From Candidatus Achromatium palustre (lineage in GTDB: Bacteria > Pseudomonadota > Gammaproteobacteria > Chromatiales > Chromatiaceae): DNA of 49,235 nt. Numbering within the stretch: the stretch's first letter is position 1; the number at the start of each line of letters is the position of its first letter. Of this stretch, positions 18,273 to 27,907 are shown one piece after another. The stretch covers positions 1-49,235 of the forward strand of contig LFCU01000038.1 in assembly GCA_001044195.1 (NCBI GenBank). Reading direction: 5' to 3'. Both the position numbers and the translations under genes were made by a program. The notes under the pieces were generated by a model. It was not told the origin of the DNA and did no database searches. It saw nothing but the letters and a program-made list of their open reading frames with translations.

Positions 18273-18698
18273 ATGGAAAAACATACAAGCAAAAAGTGGA
18301 TTACGTCCCAATTACTGGGTGCTATTTTATTAAGTAGCTTACTATTAGTTAATACAGGCTTAAGTTATGCCGAATCAGTACCAGCTTCCCTAGATGTAAC
18401 AGTTGATACTGCTGTAACAGATAGATTAACTGATGATGAAATTAGTGGCTTTGGCTGTTTGATTGGAACCGTCAGCGCATTTACCGCAGGTTATTGGGCC
18501 GGGCCTAGTGAAGCTATTATGCTATGGGGTGGTGGTTTGCTTACTCCATCTAATAGTGCAGTCTTAGCGGTCTCAATATTAGGTGGTTTAGGATATGCTG
18601 GTTGCTCCTTTGGCTCTACAATATCTCCGACTTTAGCTTGGGTTTATGAGCGTATGGGCATTCCTGCTTTAATTAGTTCTAAGCCAAATGCTAAGTAA
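18273..18698 (+). CDS. Exported two-helix Cys-pair protein, paralogue 4
   Basis: A 141-residue paralogue beginning 19 bases after the previous stop. It has a lysine-rich start, a hydrophobic signal segment (about residues 14-31) and likely cleavage after LSYA. The module has Cys62 (GFGCL), AGPSEAIML, GGG, LLTPSN and Cys111 (CSFGSTISPTLAW), with 48 residues between the cysteines. The C-terminal VYERMGIPALI is amphipathic. No enzyme motif is visible. It ends 16 bases before a palindrome that may terminate the array transcript. Confidence 0.84.
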   Translation: MEKHTSKKWITSQLLGAILLSSLLLVNTGLSYAESVPASLDVTVDTAVTDRLTDDEISGFGCLIGTVSAFTAGYWAGPSEAIMLWGGGLLTPSNSAVLAVSILGGLGYAGCSFGSTISPTLAWVYERMGIPALISSKPNAK

Positions 18699-18714
18699 CT
18701 AAATTACGACCTAG

Positions 18715-18744
18715 GTTGGGTTGCCGTCTGTTTGGCAACCCAAC
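18715..18744. terminator. Stem-loop after the paralogue array
   Basis: GTTGGGTTGCC and GGCAACCCAAC form a perfect 11-bp stem with an 8-base loop. It follows the last array gene by 16 bases. No strong T-run follows, and similar palindromes occur at 24864-24894 and about 31468-31497, so it may be a dispersed repeat used as a terminator. Confidence 0.5.
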
Positions 18745-18773
18745 ATTGTTATAGAGCATTTTTTGATAAGCTA

Positions 18774-19352
18774 ATGTTACAACATTCCTCTAATAGGACT
18801 GGTAGGACTAGACGATCTACCAAACTTAAAAACATCATATTTCTTGATATTGATGGAGTCATAAGACCTGCTTTAACAGTATCCCAAGCCTGTTTAGATC
18901 AAGCTGACAATGCCTTCTCCCCTATCTCCGTTGGCCTCTTAAATCGTCTCTGTAAATTAACCAATGCCCAACTAGTTATCACATCTACCTGGCGTAGAAA
19001 TGGGAAAGGGCCTATTATAGAACAAATTGAACGCGCCCTGAATGCTCTAAATTGCTTATTATCACCAGAAGAAACTACTATCAAAAACCATTGCCAATTA
19101 TTTTGCCAAGAACCTGATGCAGAACAAAGTTGGCGCATACCATTAGGTAATAGACTAAAACGTAGTGAGCATATAGATATTTGGCTTGATCGATGGGGAG
19201 ATTGGGTGCAATCTTATTGTATTTTAGATGATATCCCTTCGCTTATTACACCTAAACATAATGCCCGTTTCATAAGTATTGAAGATGCGGATATTGGATT
19301 TAATGGTACTCATTATACCCTAGCACGAAGTCTTTTAAGTGCCTTTAGTTAA
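18774..19352 (+). CDS. HAD-like hydrolase (Swiss Army Knife RNA-repair HAD type)
   Basis: About 192 residues from ATG 18774; a TTG at 18732 in the same frame falls inside the preceding palindrome and is less likely. HAD motif I is FLDIDGVIRP, the motif II region is VITSTWRR, and the acidic motif late in the protein is CILDDIP. This arrangement, with STWR and a late DD, matches HAD domains found in RNA-repair proteins and stand-alone relatives. The likely activity is a phosphatase or polynucleotide 3'-phosphatase-like reaction using Asp as nucleophile. The substrate is unknown. Confidence 0.75.
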   Translation: MLQHSSNRTGRTRRSTKLKNIIFLDIDGVIRPALTVSQACLDQADNAFSPISVGLLNRLCKLTNAQLVITSTWRRNGKGPIIEQIERALNALNCLLSPEETTIKNHCQLFCQEPDAEQSWRIPLGNRLKRSEHIDIWLDRWGDWVQSYCILDDIPSLITPKHNARFISIEDADIGFNGTHYTLARSLLSAFS

Positions 19353-19400
19353 ACCAATCCTAATTTAATGTCTATTGATGAAATACCTACACATTGTGAT

Positions 19401-19425
19401 CGTTCCCACGCTCTGCGTGGGAATG
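19401..19425. repeat. REP-like palindrome upstream of recA
   Basis: CGTTCCCACGCTCTGCGTGG and the following GAATG form a near-perfect hairpin of the same type as those inside element A and at 24916, 24973 and 27659. It lies 42 bases before recA and could affect its transcript. Confidence 0.7.
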
Positions 19426-19466
19426 ATATAAAAGATATACCGATGAAGTTATTATCTTAATAAAAT

Positions 19467-20498
19467 ATGGCCGACAATAACCATACAGCAGATGAACGTC
19501 GCAAACGCAATCTAAATACCACCCTAAACCAAATTGAAAAACAATTTGGTAAAGGAGCTGTAATGCGCATGGGAGATGCGGCTGCAACACGCAATATAGA
19601 GGTTATACCCACAGGATCTTTGGGATTAGACCTAGCTTTAGGGATTGGTGGCATCCCCAAAGGTCGCATTGTTGAAATCTATGGCCCAGAATCTTCAGGC
19701 AAGACTACATTAACATTACATATTATCGCTCAAGCCCAACGCCAAGGCGGCACCGCTGCCTTTATAGATGCAGAACATGCCCTAGATCCTACTTATGCTA
19801 AAAACGTAGGCGTTGATATCAATAACCTTCTGCTATCACAGCCAGATAATGGCGAACAAGCCTTAGAAATTACCGATATGCTAGTACGGTCTGGAACTGT
19901 AGATGTAATAGTTATAGACTCTGTTGCCGCACTTACTCCCAAAGTCGAGATTGAAGGCGAAATGGGGGATACCCATTTGGGTGTACACGCTCGTCTGATG
20001 TCGCAAGCCTTGCGTAAACTTACCGCTAATGTGCAGCGTGCTAACTGCATCGTCTTATTTATTAATCAGATTCGTATGAAGATTGGAGTCACTTTTGGCA
20101 ATCCTGAGACGACAACAGGTGGTACGGCCCTAAAATTCTATTCATCAATAAGATTAGAGATTCGTCGAGCTGGTAGTCTCAAAAAAGGTGAAGAAGTCAT
20201 TGGCAACGATACTAAAGTGAAAGTCGTTAAAAATAAACTAGCACCACCATTTCGACAAGCTCAATTTGATATTTTGTATGGAGAGGGAATTTCACATACT
20301 GGAGAATTAATAGATCTAGGAGTTGCCAATAATATTGTTGAAAAAGCTGGGGCTTGGTATAGTTATAAAGGCCAAAAATTGGGACAAGGTAAAGAGACCG
20401 CACGAACTTTTTTGAAAGAGAATCCTAAAATTGCCAATGAAATCGAAGCTAAGATTCGTGCTCAAGCCTTAACAGGTAATATCAATTCTGATATATAG
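19467..20498 (+). CDS. recA: Recombinase RecA
   Basis: RecA forms ATP-dependent filaments on single-stranded DNA, drives strand exchange and triggers the SOS response. The 343 residues are the usual length. Walker A reads GPESSGKTT (about residues 67-75) and the Walker B region is [12 protein letters not shown]. The L1/L2 region contains [20 protein letters not shown], then [20 protein letters not shown]. The C-terminus is shorter on acidic residues than in E. coli. No good LexA-type box (CTGT-N8-ACAG) is visible upstream. recX does not follow. Confidence 0.98.
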   Translation: MADNNHTADERRKRNLNTTLNQIEKQFGKGAVMRMGDAAATRNIEVIPTGSLGLDLALGIGGIPKGRIVEIYGPESSGKTTLTLHIIAQAQRQGGTAAFIDAEHALDPTYAKNVGVDINNLLLSQPDNGEQALEITDMLVRSGTVDVIVIDSVAALTPKVEIEGEMGDTHLGVHARLMSQALRKLTANVQRANCIVLFINQIRMKIGVTFGNPETTTGGTALKFYSSIRLEIRRAGSLKKGEEVIGNDTKVKVVKNKLAPPFRQAQFDILYGEGISHTGELIDLGVANNIVEKAGAWYSYKGQKLGQGKETARTFLKENPKIANEIEAKIRAQALTGNINSDI

Positions 20499-20583
20499 TT
20501 AAGACATGACAACATAACAAAATAGACATTATTCGAAAACCCAATTATCGCACTATGGTTGCTGGTTTGCAAGAGGTCTGGGG

Positions 20584-20801
20584 ATTGGTTCAGTCTGATG
20601 TTTGAACATAACATCATAATTATATTACATTATTTTTATAATAGTTGTAAGGTCTCACAATAGAAAATTTACAAGCAAATTTTTTAAATTGATACTATCA
20701 CATTATCTTAAGACAAAATTTTGAGACGATTTTAGAAGATAGCATAATAAAAATTGTTTTTAAATAACATAATGTTAGTTAACTAATTAGACTGAACCAG
20801 T
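20584..20801. mobile_element. Element C copy 2 (218 bp), between recA and alaS
   Basis: Termini ATTGGTTCAGTCT and AGACTGAACCAGT are inverted repeats. The interior matches the copy at 37331-37547 in the opposite orientation over its whole length. It has no coding capacity. No clear target duplication is visible. It sits where recX is found in many gammaproteobacteria. Confidence 0.85.
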
Positions 20802-20885
20802 ACCCAAATTTTCATAACCAACTGAATTTAATAGGCAAAATTCCTAATTTTCAAGATAAAATCGAACCTTATAGTTAAAAATCGG

Positions 20886-20891
20886 TATAAT
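20886..20891 (+). promoter_or_regulatory. Possible -10 box for alaS
   Basis: A perfect TATAAT lies about 50 bases before the alaS start, downstream of element C. No matching -35 hexamer is visible at the right distance, so this is tentative. Confidence 0.35.
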
Positions 20892-20941
20892 GTCTACTAT
20901 ACACAAATTGTTATCCACTACCATATCTTTGTATACCACTC

Positions 20942-23593
20942 ATGATCAGTAGCACAGCACTTCGCACAGCTTTCTTGGAATACTTTGCCTCTCACAACCA
21001 TGAGATTGTACCTTCCAGCCCTCTCGTGCCATACAACGATCCTACCCTAACTTTCACCAATGCTGGAATGGTACAATTTAAAGATGCCTTCTTGGGTAGA
21101 GAACGTCGTAACAATCCCAGAGCCTGTAGTAGCCAGCGTTGTGTACGGGCCGGTGGTAAACATAATGACCTTGAAAATGTAGGCTATACCGCCCGGCATC
21201 ATACATTTTTTGAAATGCTAGGCAATTTCAGCTTTGGAGACTATTTTAAACGCGAAGCTATACATTACGCCTGGGAATTTCTTACTAAAAAACTAGGTTT
21301 TCTTCCAGAAAAACTATGGATTACCGTATATATCAATGACGATGAAGCGGCCAATATATGGCTCAAAGAGATTGGCATCAATCCCGCCCAATTTAGTCGT
21401 ATTGGAGACAAACCCAATGGTAAGCGTCACGAAAGTGATAATTTTTGGTCTATGGGCAATACAGGTCCATGCGGTCCTTGCTCTGAGATCTTTTATGATC
21501 ATGGCCCAGAAATACCAGGCGGACCACCAGGAACTAAAAACGAAGATGGAGATCGTTATATTGAAATCTGGAACCTGGTATTCATGCAATACAATAGGAA
21601 TAGCGATGGCCATCTAACCCCTTTACCCCATACAGCAGTAGATACCGGAATGGGTTTAGAACGCCTAGCAGCTATCATGCAAGGAGTGCATGACAATTAT
21701 GAGATCGATCTTTTTCAAGAACTTATTCGTGCCACCGCAACGCTTACGAATACGGACAATTTACGGCACAAATCCTTACGAGTTATTGCAGATCATATTA
21801 GAGCTAGTACCTTTTTAGTTACTGATGGAGTAACACCCAGCAATGAAGGACGTGGCTATGTCTTACGTCGTATCATTCGTCGCGCTATCCGACATGGCTA
21901 CCAACTTAAAGCCCAAACCCCATTTTTTTATAAACTAGTAAAACCCCTCATAGCCCAAATGGGAGTGGCATTTCCTGAACTTATTACTGCCCAAACTAAC
22001 GTAGAAAATACTCTCAAAATTGAAGAAGAACGCTTTTCTGATACCTTAGTACAAGGGATGCGGATCTTTAATCAAACCGCAGCTAACCTCTCAGGCCAGA
22101 TAATTCCTGGAGAGACTATATTTAAGCTCTATGATACCTATGGATTTCCTACTGATTTGACAGCAGATATTGCTCGAGAACATGGCTTACACTTAGACCT
22201 AGATGGTTTTGAACGCGCTATGGATGCCCAACGCACTAGAGCTAGAGCCGCTAGTCAATTCGGAGTTTCCCAAACGCCTAACATTGACATGGAAGGCCAG
22301 ACTGATTTTACAGGCTATCAGCACCTTATTGAAAAAGCTACTATTTTAGCCATATTCAGTGATGGTAACTCTAAAGATAGTCTCGAACCTAATCAAGAAG
22401 GCATGATCATATTAGATCGCACCCCATTTTATGCAGAATCTGGTGGCCAAGTAGGCGATCAAGGCATAATCACTACAGATACAGCAGAATTTAAAGTACT
22501 AGATACCAAAAAACAGGGTAATATGGTCATTGGCCACTTAGGTCAGGTGCATCATGGCATATTACAGGTTGGCGATCTAGTAGAAGCTATAGTAGACACA
22601 GATCTACGTTTAGCTACAGCCTTAAATCATTCGGCCACCCATTTACTCCATGCCGCCTTAAGAAATATTCTAGGTGACCATGTAACGCAAAAAGGTTCTT
22701 TAGTAAACGCTGAACGCCTAAGATTTGATTTTGCCCATCCTACTCCAGTAACTCCAGAACAACTACGGGCTATGGAACAATTAGTAAACCAAGAGATCCG
22801 GGCTAATCATCTGGTTGAAACCCGTATAATGTCCTTAGAGGACGCTAAGGCCATGGGAGCTATGGCTTTGTTTGGAGAAAAATACACCAACCAAGTTCGA
22901 GTCTTGTGTATAGGGAATTTTTCTACAGAACTATGTGGTGGTACTCATGTCAATGCTGTAGGCAATATTGGCTTATTTAAGATCATTCAAGAAACTGGGA
23001 TTGCGGCAGGAGTAAGGCGTATAGAGGCTGCAACTGGTGCTAAAGCCGTAGAGCTTATGACACAGGATGCAGCATCTTTACACCAGATCGCAACTTTAAT
23101 CCGCAGTAATAAAGACGATCTGCCACAAAAAATAAGTCAATATGTAGCGCAAATGCAAAGTTTAGAAAAAGAGCTGCAACAACTTAAGATTAAGATGGCT
23201 AATAATGCTAGTTCAGATCTTTTAGATCAAGTTCAAGAAATTGCGGGAATAAAAGTCTTAGCGGCGAAATTAGAGACAGGGACTGATCTTAAGACCTTGC
23301 CTACCACTTTAGATAATTTAAAAAGCCGTCTAAGCCCTGCTATAATAGTTCTAGCAGTGATTGCAGATAATAAAGTAAATCTAATTGTGGGAATAACCAA
23401 AGATATTACCAATAAAGCTAAAGCTGGTGATTTAATTAAATTGCTTGCAGAGCCAGTCGGAGCTAAAGGTGGGGGGCGTCCTGATATGGCACGTGCTGGT
23501 GGTGGTACTAATATTAAGGCTTTACCCGAAGCCTTATCCTTAGTAATTCCTTGGGTTAAGCAAAGATTTAGTGATGCTAATTCTACTTTGTAA
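20942..23593 (+). CDS. alaS: Alanine-tRNA ligase
   Basis: AlaRS charges tRNA-Ala and clears mischarged Ser and Gly. The 883 residues are full length. The class II core opens with [20 protein letters not shown], then [11 protein letters not shown] and [19 protein letters not shown]. The editing domain has the zinc ligands [12 protein letters not shown] (about residues 562-573) and CGGTH (about 666-670). The C-terminal DHHA1 and C-Ala part includes [15 protein letters not shown]. No disruption is seen. It follows recA, as in enterics and vibrios, but without recX. Confidence 0.98.
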   Translation: MISSTALRTAFLEYFASHNHEIVPSSPLVPYNDPTLTFTNAGMVQFKDAFLGRERRNNPRACSSQRCVRAGGKHNDLENVGYTARHHTFFEMLGNFSFGDYFKREAIHYAWEFLTKKLGFLPEKLWITVYINDDEAANIWLKEIGINPAQFSRIGDKPNGKRHESDNFWSMGNTGPCGPCSEIFYDHGPEIPGGPPGTKNEDGDRYIEIWNLVFMQYNRNSDGHLTPLPHTAVDTGMGLERLAAIMQGVHDNYEIDLFQELIRATATLTNTDNLRHKSLRVIADHIRASTFLVTDGVTPSNEGRGYVLRRIIRRAIRHGYQLKAQTPFFYKLVKPLIAQMGVAFPELITAQTNVENTLKIEEERFSDTLVQGMRIFNQTAANLSGQIIPGETIFKLYDTYGFPTDLTADIAREHGLHLDLDGFERAMDAQRTRARAASQFGVSQTPNIDMEGQTDFTGYQHLIEKATILAIFSDGNSKDSLEPNQEGMIILDRTPFYAESGGQVGDQGIITTDTAEFKVLDTKKQGNMVIGHLGQVHHGILQVGDLVEAIVDTDLRLATALNHSATHLLHAALRNILGDHVTQKGSLVNAERLRFDFAHPTPVTPEQLRAMEQLVNQEIRANHLVETRIMSLEDAKAMGAMALFGEKYTNQVRVLCIGNFSTELCGGTHVNAVGNIGLFKIIQETGIAAGVRRIEAATGAKAVELMTQDAASLHQIATLIRSNKDDLPQKISQYVAQMQSLEKELQQLKIKMANNASSDLLDQVQEIAGIKVLAAKLETGTDLKTLPTTLDNLKSRLSPAIIVLAVIADNKVNLIVGITKDITNKAKAGDLIKLLAEPVGAKGGGRPDMARAGGGTNIKALPEALSLVIPWVKQRFSDANSTL

Positions 23594-23709
23594 GATTAGA
23601 TCGTAGTAGGGTACGCATCACGCACCATAAAATAGCATACATGCGTCGTAAGATGTCCAGACAGTTGTAAAATTATTGAAAAGTTACAATAATAATAGTA
23701 AAAACATAG

Positions 23710-23715
23710 TATAAT
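23710..23715 (+). promoter_or_regulatory. Possible -10 box in the cold-shock gene leader
   Basis: TATAAT at 23710-23715; a second candidate is TATACT at 23780-23785, which would give a leader of about 110 bases. A long untranslated leader is usual for cold-shock genes. Neither has a good -35. Confidence 0.3.
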
Positions 23716-23737
23716 AGAAAATAATAGAAAACAATAG

Positions 23738-23768
23738 AAAAAAAATCTAAAAAAACTAGATTTTTTTT
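23738..23768. terminator. A/T-rich terminator-like hairpin after alaS
   Basis: AAAAAAAATCTA and TAGATTTTTTTT form a perfect 12-bp stem around a 7-base loop and end in a T-run. It lies 145 bases after alaS, in the leader region of the cold-shock gene. It could terminate alaS or act in cold regulation. Confidence 0.5.
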
Positions 23769-23899
23769 TAAATAAAGATTATACTATATTTGCACTACAG
23801 TTAATTAAGCTTAATTGTATTTAATTATTTAATATATTACTTTTAATGAAAAGCTTTGCTGTAAGTTGTTTGTTTTTTAGTTTTTTTGAGGCATGATGA

Positions 23900-24103
23900 A
23901 TGGCTACTGGTACTGTGAAGTGGTTCAATGAATCCAAAGGTTTTGGTTTTATTGCTCAAGATAATGGCGGAGATGACGTATTTGTGCATTTCAGCGCTAT
24001 CAAAGGCAGTGGATTCAGGACCCTCACTGAGAATCAAAAGGTGAGTTTTGAAATTGAGCAAGGCGCAAAGGGACCGAAGGCTGCTAATGTTATTGTGCAA
24101 TAA
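23900..24103 (+). CDS. csp: Cold-shock protein, CspA family
   Basis: A 67-residue single-domain RNA and single-stranded-DNA binding protein that melts RNA structure. It begins [17 protein letters not shown], with RNP1 KGFGFI and RNP2 VFVHF, and ends [10 protein letters not shown]: a complete OB-fold cold-shock domain. GAGG lies 8 bases before ATG. It is monocistronic, followed by a strong terminator. Confidence 0.96.
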   Translation: MATGTVKWFNESKGFGFIAQDNGGDDVFVHFSAIKGSGFRTLTENQKVSFEIEQGAKGPKAANVIVQ

Positions 24104-24142
24104 TATTTAGATAGTTTTTAGATAATTTTTGCGTATTGTTTT

Positions 24143-24162
24143 AGCCCCGCTTTGGCGGGGCT
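24143..24162 (+). terminator. Rho-independent terminator of the cold-shock gene
   Basis: AGCCCCGC, loop TTTG, GCGGGGCT: a perfect 8-bp GC-rich stem followed by TAATATTTTT. It begins 40 bases after the stop codon. Confidence 0.85.
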
Positions 24163-24258
24163 TAATATTTTTAAATTGCTTAAAAATTATTTGCTAGATC
24201 CAAACCAGTAAATATCCTTTATATCTTTTTAAGATTGACTCAGCGTCCCACCTTTATT

Positions 24259-24873
24259 ATGGCATTTACAGACTTCAAATCCCCCGCTGAAGTACAAAAA
24301 GATTATCAAATTAAATATCGCCAAGAACAATTCCTGCATTTTGCCCCCAAACCACCACCAGAACAAATTCTTAAAGATTTTGAATTTAATACCACTTATT
24401 TTGATGTATTTAGCTCCGAAGCATCTCGATGCGAAAATGTAATCTATCCACTTTTAAAAGAAGCATGTCGCCCGGTGATAAACCATTACTCGCTTTGGAG
24501 CCATAAATCCATTACAGCAGATGAGATCTTAACAGGTACACCAGATTATATTATTGCCAGTCGTTCTGAACTGGGTAATAACGTGTTAGGATTACCGCTA
24601 GTTCTAATCGTCGAAGCCAAACAAAATGATTTCACCAAAGGTTGGGGGCAATGTTTAGCTGAATTAGTAGCTGCCCAAAAAATAAATAGCCATCACCAAC
24701 TATCCCAACCTGTTTATGGCATTGTTACTGACGGGGAATTATGGCAATTTGGACAATTACATGAGAAATTATTTCTTAAAGATACAACACGCACAACTAT
24801 AGATAAGCTTGATAATGTATTTGGTTCCATATTTGCCATTATAGAACTTGCAACGAATATTAGGTTGGGTTGA
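24259..24873 (+). CDS. PD-(D/E)XK nuclease-like protein
   Basis: About 204 residues from ATG 24259; an in-frame TTG at 24235 is possible. The core GTPDYIIAS (about residues 93-101) followed by LVLIVEAKQNDF (about 113-124) fits the PD...(D/E)xK nuclease signature, with Asp, Glu and Lys all present. A glutamine in GWGQCLAEL sits where related folds carry a conserved Gln. Such stand-alone proteins are common in cyanobacteria and sulfur bacteria, with unknown targets. The last codons overlap a palindromic repeat, so the C-terminus may have been reshaped by it. No methylase partner is adjacent. Confidence 0.72.
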   Translation: MAFTDFKSPAEVQKDYQIKYRQEQFLHFAPKPPPEQILKDFEFNTTYFDVFSSEASRCENVIYPLLKEACRPVINHYSLWSHKSITADEILTGTPDYIIASRSELGNNVLGLPLVLIVEAKQNDFTKGWGQCLAELVAAQKINSHHQLSQPVYGIVTDGELWQFGQLHEKLFLKDTTRTTIDKLDNVFGSIFAIIELATNIRLG

Positions 24874-24894
24874 CGGCCTCACTGTCAACCCAAC
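24864..24894. repeat. Palindrome GTTGGGTTGAC / GTCAACCCAAC
   Basis: A perfect 11-bp stem with a 9-base loop, the same family as 18715-18744. It overlaps the end of the nuclease-like gene and supplies its stop codon. Confidence 0.65.
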
Positions 24895-24915
24895 ATAATA
24901 ACGATTACCTTTATC

Positions 24916-24995
24916 GTTCCCACGCAGAGTATGGGAACAACCAAAGGTGTCGAGGCAGAGCGTCCAGGATGCGTTCCCACGCAGAGAGTGGGAAC
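24916..24995. repeat. Two REP-like palindromes before pheT
   Basis: GTTCCCACGCAGAGTATGGG (24916-24938 with its last bases) and GTTCCCACGCAGAGAGTGGG (24973-24995) are two hairpins in the same orientation, 34 bases apart. The second is 40 bases before the pheT start. Confidence 0.75.
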
Positions 24996-25035
24996 GATCA
25001 AAATCTATTATTTAATAACGAGAAATTACCACACA

Positions 25036-27492
25036 ATGCAATTTAGTGAAGCCTGGCTTAGAGAATTAGTCAACCCAAATATCGATACCCAAACTTTAGC
25101 AAACCAATTAACCACTGCTGGCCTAGAAGTAGGTTCTATTACTCCAGCCGCTGGCTCGTTTACTAAAGTAGTTGTAGGACGAGTACGCTCTTTATCCCAA
25201 CATCCCAATGCTGATAAACTGCGAGTTTGCCTAGTAGATGTAAGCACAAATGCGGCAGAACCATTACAAATTATCTGTGGTGCTGCTAATGTAACTGCTG
25301 GATTAAATGTACCTGTAGCATTGCAAGGAGCTGTACTACCAGGCAATCTAGGTATCAAACGCACCAAACTACGTGGCATAGAATCCTGCGGCATGATCTG
25401 TTCCGCTGCCGAATTAGGACTAGAAGAAAAATCGGCTGGCATTATGCCTTTACCAGCAGCTGCACCCATTGGCCAAGACTTTTTTTCTTATCTAAGTTTA
25501 AATGACAATATAATAGAACTAGAGCTTACTCCAGATCGTAGTGACTGTCTAAGTCTAAACGGAATTGCCCGCGAAATAGGAGCTATTAACAAAGTCCCCG
25601 TTACACCTATCAAATTAGAACCTATACCGGCTCAGACTGATGCCACATTCCAAGTACACCTAATGGCACCCCAAGCTTGTCCACGTTATGCCTGTCGCAT
25701 TATTCAAGATTTAGACCTAACCGCTACAACACCATTATGGATGCAGGAAAAGCTACGACGTAGTGGTATCCGAGCCATTCACCCAGTAGTTGATGTTACA
25801 AACTATGTCCTATTGGAACTAGGCCAACCTATGCACGGCTTTGATCTCTCCAAACTTAACCAGCATATCGAAGTACGTATGGCCCGTTTTGGAGAAAATT
25901 TGGTATTACTAGATGGTCGCGAATTAACTCTTAAAGAGAATACTTTAGTGATAGCAGATGCCACACAACCTTTAGCATTAGCAGGAATTATGGGTGGCGA
26001 AGCTTCAGGTGTTACCGCTGTTACTAAAGACATATTACTAGAAAGCGCGTTTTTTACCCCTCAAGCCATTAGTGGCATTCCCCGTACTTACAGTCTAGCT
26101 ACCGACTCATCACATCGCTTTGAACGTGGCGTAGCTCCAGACCTACAGGTCAAAGCCATAGAACGTGCTACTCAATTACTATTAGACATAGCAGGTGGAA
26201 TACCAGGCCCTGTATTAGATCTCTGCTCCCAAGAACACTTGCCTAGCTTACGTCCTATAACTTTACGTCGCGAACGGATTAGCAAAATATTGGGTATCCA
26301 GCTTAAGGATAATGAAATTATTGATATTTTAGAGCGTTTAGAGATGCAGCTACAGCCTATAACAGCAGGTTGGCAAGTGACACCGCATAGTGCTCGTTTT
26401 GATATTCAGCACGAGGTAGACTTGATAGCTGAACTGGGGCGCATCTATGGCTATGATAATATACCAGCGCATCATGCGTTAATGGCAACAGCTTTGACAT
26501 CCATACCTGAAGCACATTTTGATTTGAATAAAGCCAAAGCTCTATTAGTAAATAGGGGCTATCAGGAAGTTATAACCTATAGTTTTATCAGTCCCAAAAT
26601 GCAACAGCTAATAGAGCCAGATGCTCAGACTATAGCTATAGCGAATCCATTATCACAAGACCTTTCTATCATGCGTAGCAGTTTATGGCCTGGTTTACTG
26701 TTAGCGGCAAATTACAATTATGCGCGGCAACAAACTAGGATACGTATTTTTGAATCTGGTCTTGGGTTTGTCTTGAATGCTAATCAAGCTACAGAGACAG
26801 ATTATGTAGATGTAGATCCAATAAATAGTATCCAACAAATACCGTTACTGGCAGGACTTGCAACTGGTAATTTCGCACCAGAGCAATGGGGTATCACAGC
26901 CCGTACTATAGATCTATTCGATATTAAAGCCGATCTAGAAGCCTTATTACAACTAACAGACCCTAAGTTATTAGAATTTGAATTTCTGCCAGCAGAACAT
27001 AAAGCCTTACATCCTGGCCAAACTGCTCGTATTATATATAATGCTAAACCAATTGGTTGGCTTGGAACGTTACATCCCGATTTACAACAACGTTTAGACT
27101 TTGGAACTAATGTAATCTTATTTGAGTTGCAACTACCCGCTTTAATGAAAGGAAAATTACCGGTATTTCAACCTTTATCTAAATTTCCCATCGTACGCCG
27201 TGATTTATCTTTAATTGTAGATAAGAATATTAGTAGTACACAACTTTTAAAATCTATAAAATCGACAAAGTCTATTAAATCTATTAAAACTGTGCTGCAG
27301 GAGATATTGCAAGATATTATACTCTTTGATATTTATACAGGGGATACTAAACCTAATCAAAAAAGCGTAGGCATTGGGTTAATCTTCCAAAGCGCATCTG
27401 GCACTCTTAGTGATACAGAGATAAATGCGGTGGTAGCAAACATCTTGCAACATTTAGAGGAAGAGCTTGGGGTTACATTAAAAGCAGCATAA
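25036..27492 (+). CDS. pheT: Phenylalanine-tRNA ligase beta subunit
   Basis: PheT pairs with PheS in an alpha2-beta2 enzyme charging tRNA-Phe. The frame extends upstream, but residues encoded there come from the palindromic repeats. ATG 25036 gives the standard start MQFSEAWLRELVNP and 818 residues. Domains in order: N-terminal tRNA-binding domain (VVVGRVRSLSQHPNADKLRV), B3/B4 (ATDSSHRFERGV region), B5, the catalytic-like core, and the C-terminal FDX-ACB anticodon domain (FPIVRRDLSLIVDK). That last domain carries an unusual Lys/Ser/Ile run, KSIKSTKSIKSIKT. pheS is not adjacent upstream, although pheST is the common arrangement. Confidence 0.97.
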   Translation: MQFSEAWLRELVNPNIDTQTLANQLTTAGLEVGSITPAAGSFTKVVVGRVRSLSQHPNADKLRVCLVDVSTNAAEPLQIICGAANVTAGLNVPVALQGAVLPGNLGIKRTKLRGIESCGMICSAAELGLEEKSAGIMPLPAAAPIGQDFFSYLSLNDNIIELELTPDRSDCLSLNGIAREIGAINKVPVTPIKLEPIPAQTDATFQVHLMAPQACPRYACRIIQDLDLTATTPLWMQEKLRRSGIRAIHPVVDVTNYVLLELGQPMHGFDLSKLNQHIEVRMARFGENLVLLDGRELTLKENTLVIADATQPLALAGIMGGEASGVTAVTKDILLESAFFTPQAISGIPRTYSLATDSSHRFERGVAPDLQVKAIERATQLLLDIAGGIPGPVLDLCSQEHLPSLRPITLRRERISKILGIQLKDNEIIDILERLEMQLQPITAGWQVTPHSARFDIQHEVDLIAELGRIYGYDNIPAHHALMATALTSIPEAHFDLNKAKALLVNRGYQEVITYSFISPKMQQLIEPDAQTIAIANPLSQDLSIMRSSLWPGLLLAANYNYARQQTRIRIFESGLGFVLNANQATETDYVDVDPINSIQQIPLLAGLATGNFAPEQWGITARTIDLFDIKADLEALLQLTDPKLLEFEFLPAEHKALHPGQTARIIYNAKPIGWLGTLHPDLQQRLDFGTNVILFELQLPALMKGKLPVFQPLSKFPIVRRDLSLIVDKNISSTQLLKSIKSTKSIKSIKTVLQEILQDIILFDIYTGDTKPNQKSVGIGLIFQSASGTLSDTEINAVVANILQHLEEELGVTLKAA

Positions 27493-27513
27493 ATTATATT
27501 TGAAGCTCCAATT

Positions 27514-27705
27514 GGCATCCTTCCTATACTTGCCTAAAAGTACTTTACACAAATTATTAATAACTATTGACATACTAATATAGTATATATAACATTACTA
27601 TTTTTATACCGCATCCTGGCACCCTTCATTTGCTTCCAAAAGTACTTTATACGGGATAGTTCCCACGCAGAGCGTGGGAACGATAAAAAAAGTGTAAATG
27701 GGCGA
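27514..27705. repeat. Decayed element A remnants between pheT and ihfA
   Basis: Contains an outer GGCATCCTTC at 27514, an inner related start at about 27618, the palindrome GTTCCCACGCAGAGCGTGGG (27659-27681 with its end) and AAAGTGTAAATGGG. These are pieces of element A in the usual order, with extra AT-rich sequence between them. The rest of the 415-base gap before ihfA shows nothing else convincing. Confidence 0.55.
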
Positions 27706-27907
27706 ACCGTAGGTGTCTATGTTAAGGTGATTTTAAGTTATCCCAAGTTATTATTTGAAATTAAAATATTTAATTTATTTCTTGTGTTACCATAAACAGT
27801 ATTTTACAATTTACGAAAGTTAGCTAAAAATTTATATGTAGGATTATAATACCTTAAGCCCCTTAATTGAATTGTTGACTTAAGACCTATTTTTGGCAAC
27901 GACATAT

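Noticed and set aside
19353-19466. LexA (SOS) box before recA
   Set aside because: I looked for CTGT-N8-ACAG and similar sequences and found none.
24916-24995. CRISPR array
   Set aside because: Only two hairpins with unequal context; no regular repeat-spacer pattern and no cas genes in the window.
24931-25035. In-frame upstream extension of pheT by 35 residues
   Set aside because: It translates palindromic repeats and the standard PheT start is ATG 25036.
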